A DNA stretch of 5,156 nt, from positions 1-5,156 of the forward strand of contig JALUUZ010000576.1 in assembly GCA_027021095.1 (NCBI GenBank), read 5' to 3'. The translations under genes were made by a program, and so were the position numbers. Below the pieces are notes generated by a model, which worked only from the letters and a program-made list of their open reading frames with translations, was not told the DNA's origin and ran no database searches. This document shows, in pieces, positions 1-5,156 of the stretch (the first letter of the stretch is position 1; each line of letters begins with the position of its first letter). The DNA comes from Gammaproteobacteria bacterium. GTDB taxonomy: Bacteria; Pseudomonadota; Gammaproteobacteria; SZUA-21.

Positions 1-1754
1 TCCCACTGCTCGTCGACCGGATCCCGGGCAGCCACTGAATCGAAACCAAGCTGGAGCGCATATTGCTGCAGCCGTTTCCAGTCCTGCATCAACGCCGCCA
101 AGGTGCACTGCTCCCACACCAGGTTGTAATCGTCCGGGTCCATGCTGCTCAAACGTTCGAAATGTGCCAACGCACGCTGGTAGTTCCCGGCCTCACCTTC
201 CAGGACCGCCAACCACTCCCGGCTGAGCCGCTGCCGTTCACCTGTATCCTGCTTGCACAAAACCTGTTCCAGGCAATGCCTCGCCGCGTCAGACTCACCC
301 CGCTTGTAATGGTAATGCGCACGGATCCACAAAAGATTGGCCAGGCTTTCACCACCCAGCGGTTGAGCCTCCATCCTGTCCAGGAATGCCAGCAACTCGT
401 CACTGCTGCCCCGGGTATGCAACAGGTCACCCAGCGCCAGCAATAGTTCTGGAGAATCAGGCTGCCGGTCGACAAAAGCACGCAGGCTCTGTACCGCAGC
501 CTCCACCCGATCCATCTTTACCAGGTTTTCATGTTTGAGCAACACCCAGGCCGGATCGTCGCGAAACGCCCCTGCGGCCAGGCGGTCACCGGCCTCCAGC
601 AGCTCCAAGGCCAGTTCAGGATCCTCCGGCGGCCGTTGCAGCAGTGCCTGCATGTCTATATCCTGCGGGCCGGCCGGACTCGCCGACCGGGCGTCTGCAC
701 AACGCTGCTGCATCGTGCTGAGCTTCTGTTCTGCATCCAGCACACGATGCAGCGTTGGAATCAGCGCCTCGACCTTCCGCACCAGGTACTCCGCGGTCAA
801 CTGACTGTCACGCCTCAACGCCAGGTCCACGGCCTGTTCGGCTACGGTAATACAATCACGCATGATCCCTGCGTGCTCCAGCCTTGCCAGGCAGGTTTCA
901 AACCGGGCACCAAGCTGCCAGTCGTTCTCTATCACTCCATGGCAGGCCAGCCGGTAATTGACCTCGAGCCACGCCTGGAAGTCCGCAAGCTCCGTTACGA
1001 TCGTAAAAAACGCCGGCAGCACCTGCTGTGCCTGCACGTGCTCGCCGGCCAGCGCCAGTACCAATGCCTTGTGGATAGCCAGCGTATGATCGAAGGTACT
1101 CCCCTTACGGTGTCCCTGCACCCTGCCGAGCGCGGCCAGCGCGTCGTCGTACCTGCCGAGTGCGGCGCATGCACGCACTTTCTGCACGACGAAATCAGCG
1201 GCGTCCAGTTCCCCTCCTGTGCGGACCTGTACCTTCTCGATGTCACCGATATACTCCAGCGCCTGCTGACAGCGCCCGGCATCGATCAGCGCATCGGCAT
1301 ATTCCGCGCTGATGCAGACATAACAACCCCATGCAGGGGTGATTTTCTCCATGGTCTCGCTGGCCAGCGCCAGGCGTTCCTCGACATAGCCCGGCCCGTC
1401 ACACTGGGCATAGCAGTTGGCCAGATCCTGGATCACGCAGATACTCTGCGGGCAGTCGCGGGTCTGTTCACGGCTGGAAAAATCGAGCAGGCTGACTGCC
1501 TCCGGCAACGCGGTCTTGACGTCGGAACGATGCAGGACCAGGCTCTGCAGATGCCAGTGCCGCAAAAACACCTCGACCCACTGGTCCCGCAGGCCTCTCG
1601 CCAGTGCCAGGCCTTCCGGCACCAATGCGTCGACCCTGTCGTGTTCACCATTGACAGCCAGGGATGCAACCGACTCGATGATTTCCGCCAACCGGTAATG
1701 GCCCGCCGCATACAGTTCTTCTACTCGCTTTCTGACCCAGTCCCAGACGTCCAT
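1..1754 (-). CDS. Large TPR-type helical-repeat protein, 3' end beyond the window
   Basis: The minus-strand frame is open from an ATG at 1754 through 584 codons to base 3 and continues off the left edge, so the C-terminus is missing. I translated it codon by codon and found no stop. The protein is Leu/Ala-rich, soluble, with no signal peptide or membrane segment. It is built of paired amphipathic helices of TPR type. The clearest repeat is near residues 512-542 (W514, L, G, Y525, A, F, then a helix-ending P, the classical TPR spacing). Looser repeats lie near 147-176, 186-217, 224-250, 262-290, 434-465 and 469-505. A Pro/Ser-rich linker near 354-375 divides the N-terminal and C-terminal repeat blocks. 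Residues 101-162 are unusually rich in Cys. No catalytic domain is visible. The start is supported by AGGAG seven bases upstream and by the four-base gap to the HSP90 stop codon. The likely role, by inference, is a protein-binding scaffold or adaptor for that HSP90. The exact family is not recognised. Confidence 0.88.
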   Translation of the reverse strand, partial: MDVWDWVRKRVEELYAAGHYRLAEIIESVASLAVNGEHDRVDALVPEGLALARGLRDQWVEVFLRHWHLQSLVLHRSDVKTALPEAVSLLDFSSREQTRDCPQSICVIQDLANCYAQCDGPGYVEERLALASETMEKITPAWGCYVCISAEYADALIDAGRCQQALEYIGDIEKVQVRTGGELDAADFVVQKVRACAALGRYDDALAALGRVQGHRKGSTFDHTLAIHKALVLALAGEHVQAQQVLPAFFTIVTELADFQAWLEVNYRLACHGVIENDWQLGARFETCLARLEHAGIMRDCITVAEQAVDLALRRDSQLTAEYLVRKVEALIPTLHRVLDAEQKLSTMQQRCADARSASPAGPQDIDMQALLQRPPEDPELALELLEAGDRLAAGAFRDDPAWVLLKHENLVKMDRVEAAVQSLRAFVDRQPDSPELLLALGDLLHTRGSSDELLAFLDRMEAQPLGGESLANLLWIRAHYHYKRGESDAARHCLEQVLCKQDTGERQRLSREWLAVLEGEAGNYQRALAHFERLSSMDPDDYNLVWEQCTLAALMQDWKRLQQYALQLGFDSVAARDPVDEQW

Positions 1755-1758
1755 GCCA

Positions 1759-3606
1759 CTACTCCTGTTCTTTCGTGCCGGTCACCAGTGCAACCAGTGC
1801 AGCGGAATACCGTTCCAATTCCTGTGCCAGGGTTCCGGCCAGGTGCGCCTGCGCATTCTGGCTCGCGCTGAACATAAACGCCCGCAACATGGTTGCCAGC
1901 TGTCTGCTGGTTGCGCGGTCACTGTGCAGCAGCAACCCAACCAGTGGCGAATCCATGTTGACATAGAGATAACTATGGGTCTCCGACTCGGTGGACTTGG
2001 TATAGACACGCGCCAGCGCCAGCGCTGCCTTGCTGATCCGTTCCTGTGCCTGGTCGGACTCGATCCGCTGCTTCAGCAGCACCTCTTCATCCGGCAGCAG
2101 CACCAGCGGGATACAAGCCGGCTGGAAACGCACGGGCACCACCTTCTCACCCTGTGCCCGCACCAGCAGGTCCAGTACCGCCTGCTGCGACCGATCCACC
2201 TCGACCCGTTCGAACAGCGCCCGGTTGCCCTGCTGTGTACCGAGTACCGCAAGCTCGATCCCGTTCTGCCGTGCATAATCGGCGGCAAACGCATACGCCG
2301 CATAGCGGTAACCGTAGATCACCGGTTTTTTCAAGACCCGGCTGATGATCATCTCGTAACTGCCGCCCTGCTCCATCGTCACAGGCAACTGCCCGGCACT
2401 CTGCGCGAGAATCTCTCCGACTGTCAGGTCTCCTTCCGAGGTAGGCAGCCTGAGCAGTTCGGAAAACGCATCGAACAGGCGCTGATCACCCAATGCCGCA
2501 CCCAGCAGGTGCTCGTTGTGGCGCGACAACACACGCTTGAATGTCGCCGGTTCGGCGCTCTTCAGCGCGATCAGCCCGGTGATCAGCTGCTCGTGCACCT
2601 GCGCTGCGATCTCTTCATAGACCTCGTTCTGCTGCACATCCTCCCGGCTGGCGGTCGGCAACAAACTGTCCGACTCGATCACCGCACTGAAAAACCCCGC
2701 CCACTCCGGCAGAAAGTCACGTGCCTTGTCGGTGATAAACATATTACGGATAAAAACCGAGACACTACGGTTATCCGTCGTGGTATAACTGGTCCCTTCA
2801 TGGATCCACAACAAGCCTTGAAAAGTCACGCCGGCTCCCTCCGGGCTGCGAAGCGGGATCGTGCACATCGGCTCGAACAGTGGTTCGAACACCGCGGCAA
2901 ACTCCAAGCGCAGTGTTTTCAAACGCAGCGGAGACAGTTCGGCGGGACCATACCGCCACGGCGGCCGCAGGCCGTTGACCGGCTCCGGCTCGTCATTCAG
3001 GTAGATCGCAACCGGCAGCAGGCAACAGTAGCGTTGCAGTACCTCGGCGAGTACCGAAACGTCTGCCAGCGCCGAGAAGCCCTGCTGCAGATGCAGGCTG
3101 ACGCTCGACCCCGGCTCCCTGCTGCACTCCGATATGCCGACAGTAAACCGCTGACCGTCTGTAGACACAAACTTCCAGGTCTTATCCGCCTCGTGGCACG
3201 AACAGGTTTCGACGACCACTTTGTCTGCGACCACATACGCTGTCAAAAACCCGAGACCATAATAACCGATCAGCTGCGCCGACTCGGTTTGCCGGCGCAT
3301 CCGGCGTGTATAGCCCGAGCCAATCGTTGCCAGGTAGTCACGGATCTCCGTACGCGTCAAGCCCGCTCCATTGTCGGTGATCACCAGCAGGTTCTTTTCC
3401 GGCCTGGTATAGATTCTTATTTCAGGCTCGAACACATCAGCAGTCTCGAGCCGACGGCGAACACAGGCATCATGGCTGTTTTGCACCAGTTCACGCACGG
3501 CGACGACAGGGGTGGAATAAAGATTGCGGCTCAACACCTCGAACAGGCCGTTCAAGTCGACTTCTGTCTTATGGATTTCAATTTCCGTGGACGATGTATT
3601 GTTCAT
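1759..3606 (-). CDS. Divergent HSP90/HtpG-family molecular chaperone ATPase
   Basis: A complete 615-residue protein, close to the length of E. coli HtpG (624). This family forms cytosolic ATP-driven chaperone dimers. The N-terminal GHKL ATPase domain (about 8-215) has the N-box RELVQNSHDA (E39 general base, N43 Mg/ATP contact), DNGAGL (D78, G80, G82), IGSGYT in the lid, and IGYYGLGF (114-120) followed by AYVVADKV, which closely mirrors HtpG. GSSVSLHL (166-173) matches the end of the HtpG N-domain. The middle domain (about 230-430) contains VFIRNMFITD (284-293) and SRE with R321 at the position of the HtpG catalytic arginine. The C-terminal dimerisation domain starts near 545 (YVNMDSPLV), corresponding to the NPDH..LV region of HtpG. 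Overall the sequence diverges from housekeeping HtpG, so it is probably a paralogue. ATG at 3606 is chosen because family homology begins a few residues in. The Shine-Dalgarno is weak and the leader AT-rich. The C-terminus (KEQE) has no MEEVD tail. Confidence 0.95.
   Translation of the reverse strand: MNNTSSTEIEIHKTEVDLNGLFEVLSRNLYSTPVVAVRELVQNSHDACVRRRLETADVFEPEIRIYTRPEKNLLVITDNGAGLTRTEIRDYLATIGSGYTRRMRRQTESAQLIGYYGLGFLTAYVVADKVVVETCSCHEADKTWKFVSTDGQRFTVGISECSREPGSSVSLHLQQGFSALADVSVLAEVLQRYCCLLPVAIYLNDEPEPVNGLRPPWRYGPAELSPLRLKTLRLEFAAVFEPLFEPMCTIPLRSPEGAGVTFQGLLWIHEGTSYTTTDNRSVSVFIRNMFITDKARDFLPEWAGFFSAVIESDSLLPTASREDVQQNEVYEEIAAQVHEQLITGLIALKSAEPATFKRVLSRHNEHLLGAALGDQRLFDAFSELLRLPTSEGDLTVGEILAQSAGQLPVTMEQGGSYEMIISRVLKKPVIYGYRYAAYAFAADYARQNGIELAVLGTQQGNRALFERVEVDRSQQAVLDLLVRAQGEKVVPVRFQPACIPLVLLPDEEVLLKQRIESDQAQERISKAALALARVYTKSTESETHSYLYVNMDSPLVGLLLHSDRATSRQLATMLRAFMFSASQNAQAHLAGTLAQELERYSAALVALVTGTKEQE
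1762..1766 (-). promoter_or_regulatory. Shine-Dalgarno of the TPR gene, embedded in the HSP90 3' end
   Basis: The minus strand reads AGGAG within the last Gln-Glu codons of the HSP90 gene, then TAG, four bases, and ATG. The seven-base spacing is ideal. Placing the ribosome binding site inside the upstream gene fixes the TPR start at 1754 and implies translational coupling. Confidence 0.75.
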
Positions 3607-3701
3607 AATTAATTTTTTATGTAAAAGAAACTCTACTGGCGCATGATACAGAGTTTGCGGCACACACGCTGCGATTTCCTTATTTCCCGGCAAGCGGACG
3701 G

Positions 3702-3762
3702 CTAACCCGCATTGCTCACCACCCTTCTACTGCAACGAACGGTGGCGAGAAATGCGGGTTAG
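3702..3762. repeat. Imperfect palindrome with 22-bp arms and 17-nt loop (REP/MITE-like candidate)
   Basis: The left arm 3702-3723 starts CTAACCCGCAT and ends CACCACC. The right arm 3741-3762 starts GGTGGCGAG and ends ATGCGGGTTAG. The outer 11 bp pair perfectly, and the whole 22-bp arms pair with only two mismatches, one of them tolerated as G-U in RNA. The loop is 3724-3740. There is no T-tract on either side and no gene ends nearby, so this is not an ordinary terminator. Length, position in an intergenic spacer and shape fit a dispersed palindromic repeat (REP or small MITE) or a regulatory RNA hairpin in the HSP90 leader. Confidence 0.7.
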
Positions 3763-3778
3763 TACATGACGACTCAAC
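3750..3778 (-). promoter_or_regulatory. Candidate heat-shock (sigma32-type) promoter for the HSP90 operon
   Basis: The minus strand reads GTTGAG (3778-3773), 14 bases, then CCCGCATTT (3758-3750). This compares with the sigma32 consensus CTTGAA, 13-15 bases, CCCCATTT. Spacing is right and the TTGA core and CC.CATTT are kept, but two bases of the -35 differ. The -10 part lies inside the right arm of the palindrome, which could explain the match by chance. It would give a leader of about 135 bases to the ATG at 3606. Confidence 0.25.
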
Positions 3779-3847
3779 ATCCATCCTTTGCAAAGCACTG
3801 CTTATCACTGCGTCCGGCTCAAAAAAAACCGATCGCATCTCGGACCG

Positions 3848-3853
3848 ATTATA
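3848..3853 (-). promoter_or_regulatory. Perfect TATAAT -10 candidate facing the HSP90 operon
   Basis: The minus strand reads TATAAT exactly, preceded by TG directly adjacent (not a canonical extended -10). No good -35 lies at 16-18 bases; the best, CTGAGC (3877-3872), matches at 3 of 6 positions with an 18-base spacer. A transcript would start near 3841 and run through a T8 tract, giving a leader of over 200 bases. It is plausible as an alternative promoter for the operon, but unproven. Confidence 0.3.
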
Positions 3854-3855
3854 CA

Positions 3856-3883
3856 TCGACATTGATTACAGGCTCAGTATATT
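3856..3883 (+). promoter_or_regulatory. Candidate sigma70 promoter for the small secreted-protein gene
   Basis: TCGACA (3856-3861, 5 of 6 to TTGACA) and TATATT (3878-3883, 5 of 6 to TATAAT) are separated by 16 bases. Transcription would start near 3890, leaving a leader of about 95 bases before the ATG at 3986. It overlaps the minus-strand promoter region, so the two directions could compete. A second possible -35 (TTGACC at 3888-3893) lacks a good -10. Confidence 0.4.
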
Positions 3884-3985
3884 TTTCTTGACCTGAATCG
3901 GCTGGTTTGATTAGTCTGTAAACGAAAACCCTCTGTTATCCATATTGCGTTTATACAGTGACAATGACTTTAAAGAGGAAGCACA

Positions 3986-4429
3986 ATGAAGTGGATTAAA
4001 GCCATTCTTATCTCACCGCTGTTTTTTTCTACCGCGCTGTTTGCCTACGATTACCAGCTAGGTCATGTTGCGGGACATATGAACTCCGCCGCCTGGAGCC
4101 TGGCCGACCGTGCCAAGGCCAGGAAGGTCAGCCAGCGACTGCGTCACGAAATCGGCCACCTGGCAAGACATGCCTACCGACTGAAAAAATCGATCGATAA
4201 CGGCATGCCCTACTGGCGGGTCAGGCGGAATTTCGACAAGTTGTCGCAGGCCTTTCGCGCACTGAACTACAAGATCCGCACCAGCCATCCGCGCCATCAC
4301 CAGGTGATGCGCGACAAGCTGTACCAGGTACGCAGACGCTATTACCAGTTACGTGATCTCATGCACGTCCAGGCCGACCGCTACGAAGATCTGCATCACC
4401 ATCACTATGGGTACGACGATCATTATTAA
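3986..4429 (+). CDS. Small secreted, basic, His/Tyr-rich helical protein of unknown function
   Basis: A 147-residue protein with a clear Sec signal peptide: MKWIK, a hydrophobic core of about 12 residues, and probable signal peptidase I cleavage after ALFA (about residue 20). The mature part (about 127 residues) is predicted to be periplasmic or secreted. It is strongly basic and rich in Arg, His and Tyr, and looks almost wholly helical (roughly 35-70 and 75-130) with no Cys in the mature part. The C-terminus is a His/Tyr/Asp cluster (HHHHYGYDDHY, residues 137-147) that could bind metal ions; this is inference. Size and helical basic character recall small periplasmic stress proteins such as Spy/CpxP, but the LTxxQ signature of that family is not present, so I do not assign it. 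The start is supported by GAGG seven bases upstream. It is divergent from the HSP90 operon and appears to be a single-gene unit ending at the downstream hairpin. Confidence 0.85.
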   Translation: MKWIKAILISPLFFSTALFAYDYQLGHVAGHMNSAAWSLADRAKARKVSQRLRHEIGHLARHAYRLKKSIDNGMPYWRVRRNFDKLSQAFRALNYKIRTSHPRHHQVMRDKLYQVRRRYYQLRDLMHVQADRYEDLHHHHYGYDDHY

Positions 4430-4460
4430 ACCAGGCACTGAACAGCACGCCGGACGAAAC

Positions 4461-4483
4461 GCCCCCGGCGGTACGCCGGGGGC
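4461..4483. terminator. GC-rich perfect hairpin between convergent genes, probable bidirectional terminator
   Basis: GCCCCCGGCG (4461-4470) and CGCCGGGGGC (4474-4483) are perfectly complementary around a three-base GTA loop. The hairpin lies 31 bases after the secreted-protein stop codon and 30 bases beyond the stop of the convergent 67-residue gene. There is no U-tract in the plus direction; in the minus direction a short GTTTCGT follows. Position argues for a shared terminator; lack of a proper U-tract lowers certainty about intrinsic termination. Confidence 0.6.
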
Positions 4484-4513
4484 AGGCAGTGGGACCCTGC
4501 GACAGGCGCCCGG

Positions 4514-4717
4514 CTATGAGTTCTTGGTAAATGTATAACTGGAACCGCTGCGGGTCACGGAAACCCGGCTGCGATCGAAAGTCAATGTCTGGCCGTCGTC
4601 GATGTCGGCAACCTCGCCGGCAACAGCAACAAAGCCTTCGCGGGTTACACCAACATGCAGAACACCGAGTTTTCCATGTTTGCGTGGTTCAAGCGTAATG
4701 CTGCTCTGGTCTGACAT
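4514..4717 (-). CDS. Small orphan protein, 67 residues, probably beta-rich
   Basis: A complete short gene, convergent with the secreted-protein gene. The product has no signal peptide, no membrane segment and no Cys. It alternates short hydrophobic and polar stretches with Gly/Asp turns (LGVLHVGV, GFVAVAGEVADIDDGQTLTF, VSVTRSGSSYTF), which suggests a small beta-sheet or barrel fold in the cytoplasm. I do not recognise the family. The case for a real gene is strong: ATG at 4717 is preceded by a nine-base perfect anti-16S match with a five-base spacer, coding bias is normal, and the stop is followed by a hairpin. Its regulation and partners cannot be inferred from the window. Confidence 0.78.
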   Translation of the reverse strand: MSDQSSITLEPRKHGKLGVLHVGVTREGFVAVAGEVADIDDGQTLTFDRSRVSVTRSGSSYTFTKNS

Positions 4718-4722
4718 ATTAC

Positions 4723-4731
4723 ACCTCCTTA
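4723..4731 (-). promoter_or_regulatory. Exceptionally strong Shine-Dalgarno of the 67-residue gene
   Basis: The minus strand reads TAAGGAGGT, a full nine-base complement of the typical 16S rRNA 3' end, followed by five bases and ATG. It predicts high translation and fixes the start at 4717. Confidence 0.85.
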
Positions 4732-4748
4732 CACCTACGCCGTATAGG

Positions 4749-4776
4749 CATATAAAATATGAGACTACACTGTCGG
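4749..4776 (-). promoter_or_regulatory. Candidate promoter of the 67-residue gene
   Basis: CCGACA (4776-4771, 4 of 6 to TTGACA) is followed after 16 bases by TATATG (4754-4749) in an AT-rich patch. Transcription would start close to 4742, giving a short leader of about 25 bases that is mostly ribosome binding site. The elements are imperfect, so other registers in the same AT patch are possible. Confidence 0.35.
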
Positions 4777-4905
4777 CTGTTTGGAGAATCTGTTATGGTC
4801 AGTGTCTGATTACACGTTGTGAAACAGCATAACGTTTTCCCGCAGCCTGGGCAAGACTGAACTATTTTCACGCTACGATAGCACGCCGAGCCAACAGGAG
4901 ATCCA

Positions 4906-5156
4906 ATGGCAAGCATACTGACACACCCCGCGATACCCCTGGCCGCCGGACTCGGCACCGGGTTGAAACTGATTCCGCCCAGACTGCTGATACTGGCCTG
5001 CTTTGCGTCAATCCTTCCTGACCTGGATGTCGTGGCATTTAAATTCGGCATTCCGTATCACTCCGAGTATGGTCACCGCGGCTTCAGCCACTCGATTACT
5101 TTCGCCCTGTTGACCGGGCTGCTTGCGACCCTGTTCAGTGCCCAGCTCCAGGCTGG
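4906..5156 (+). CDS. YdjM-like (DUF457) membrane-bound metal-dependent hydrolase, N-terminal part
   Basis: The gene starts with ATG at 4906, five bases after AGGAG (4896-4900), and is open to the window edge (83 full codons); the C-terminus is missing. It shows the signature of the YdjM/DUF457 family of inner-membrane proteins described as metal-dependent hydrolases: an early THP (H7), a first hydrophobic helix leading into LPDLD (D39, D41), and GHRGFSHS (H58, H62) followed by another hydrophobic segment (about 64-80). These His and Asp residues are the presumed metal ligands. In E. coli ydjM is SOS-regulated, but I found no CTG-N10-CAG LexA box upstream here. The physiological substrate of the family is not established. 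It is divergent from the 67-residue gene, across a 188-bp spacer where no strong promoter is obvious. Confidence 0.88.
   Translation, partial: MASILTHPAIPLAAGLGTGLKLIPPRLLILACFASILPDLDVVAFKFGIPYHSEYGHRGFSHSITFALLTGLLATLFSAQLQA

Larger units (their letters stand above)
3607..3985. promoter_or_regulatory. Divergent intergenic region between the HSP90 operon and the small secreted-protein gene
   Basis: A 379-bp stretch without a convincing gene, lying between divergently transcribed units. From left to right it holds an AT-rich leader next to the HSP90 start, a 61-bp imperfect palindrome (3702-3762), a heat-shock-promoter-like match on the minus strand (3750-3778), an A8 run (3821-3828), and overlapping divergent sigma70-like elements (3848-3883). 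The plus-strand Shine-Dalgarno GAGG sits at 3975-3978. Each is described separately where it can be supported. Confidence 0.7.

Noticed and set aside
1122..1166. Near-identical 15-base direct repeat 30 bases apart in the TPR gene
   Set aside because: It encodes two AALGR helices ten codons apart, as expected inside a helical-repeat protein; not a separate DNA element.
531..1871. Long plus-strand open frame of 446 codons opposite the TPR gene
   Set aside because: Its translation is Pro/Arg/Gln/His-rich with no domain, the pattern of a shadow of GC-rich coding; the minus strand has TPR motifs, a ribosome binding site and operon context.
1753..3612. Plus-strand open frame of 619 codons opposite the HSP90 gene
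   Set aside because: It mirrors the HSP90 gene, which has unmistakable family motifs. The antisense product is low-complexity Arg/Gln/His-rich and has no recognisable domain.
3607..3693. N-terminal extension of HSP90 by 29 residues from a TTG at 3693
   Set aside because: No Shine-Dalgarno precedes the TTG, the extra residues have no counterpart in the HSP90 family, and ATG at 3606 places the conserved N-terminus where expected.
3702..3762. Palindrome as an integron attC site
   Set aside because: The outer GGGTTAG/CTAACCC ends recall attC core sites only loosely. The inner core boxes and expected bulged bases are not recognisable, and there is no integrase or cassette array.
3821..3843. Minus-strand terminator: CCGA/TCGG hairpin followed by T8
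   Set aside because: The stem is only 4 bp with a seven-base loop, and no gene ends upstream of it. It lies at the predicted start of the TATAAT transcript, so it is more likely a chance A/T tract.
4780..4905. LexA (SOS) box upstream of the YdjM-like gene
   Set aside because: CTG and CAG triplets occur (for example 7 or 16 bases apart), but none has the required ten-base spacing with an AT-rich centre.
4719..5051. Minus-strand 110-codon frame opposite the start of the YdjM-like gene
   Set aside because: It spans a promoter spacer and the antisense of a clear DUF457 gene, and its product shows no domain.

Overview
The window looks like chromosomal DNA from a gammaproteobacterium. This is an inference from the GC-rich, GC3-biased coding, canonical AGGAG ribosome binding sites and protein families present. 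No rRNA, tRNA, CRISPR array, transposase or phage gene was seen.

Layout. Bases 1-3606 form a two-gene minus-strand operon. The promoter-proximal gene encodes a complete HSP90/HtpG-type chaperone ATPase (615 residues). Four bases after its stop codon starts a very large TPR-type helical-repeat protein. That second gene is open for all 584 codons present and runs off the left edge. Its Shine-Dalgarno sequence lies inside the last codons of the HSP90 gene, so the two are almost certainly co-transcribed and probably translationally coupled. A 379-bp intergenic region (3607-3985) follows. It holds a 61-bp imperfect palindrome, an A8 tract and candidate divergent promoters. On the plus strand, 3986-4429 encodes a small secreted, basic, His/Tyr-rich helical protein of unknown function. 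A perfect GC-rich hairpin separates it from a convergent 67-residue orphan protein (4514-4717, minus) that has an unusually perfect Shine-Dalgarno sequence. At the right edge (4906 to the end, plus) is the N-terminal part of a YdjM-like (DUF457) membrane-bound metal-dependent hydrolase.

How the genes may work together. The most interesting unit is the HSP90-TPR pair. All the ATP-site motifs and the middle-domain catalytic Arg are intact, so the chaperone should be an active ATPase. Its sequence is clearly divergent from housekeeping HtpG. Eukaryotic Hsp90 uses TPR co-chaperones, whereas bacterial HtpG is generally described without dedicated TPR partners. A tightly coupled HSP90-TPR operon therefore suggests a specialised chaperone/adaptor machine. 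What it acts on cannot be read from this window. The genes to the right of the intergenic region show no obvious functional link to it.
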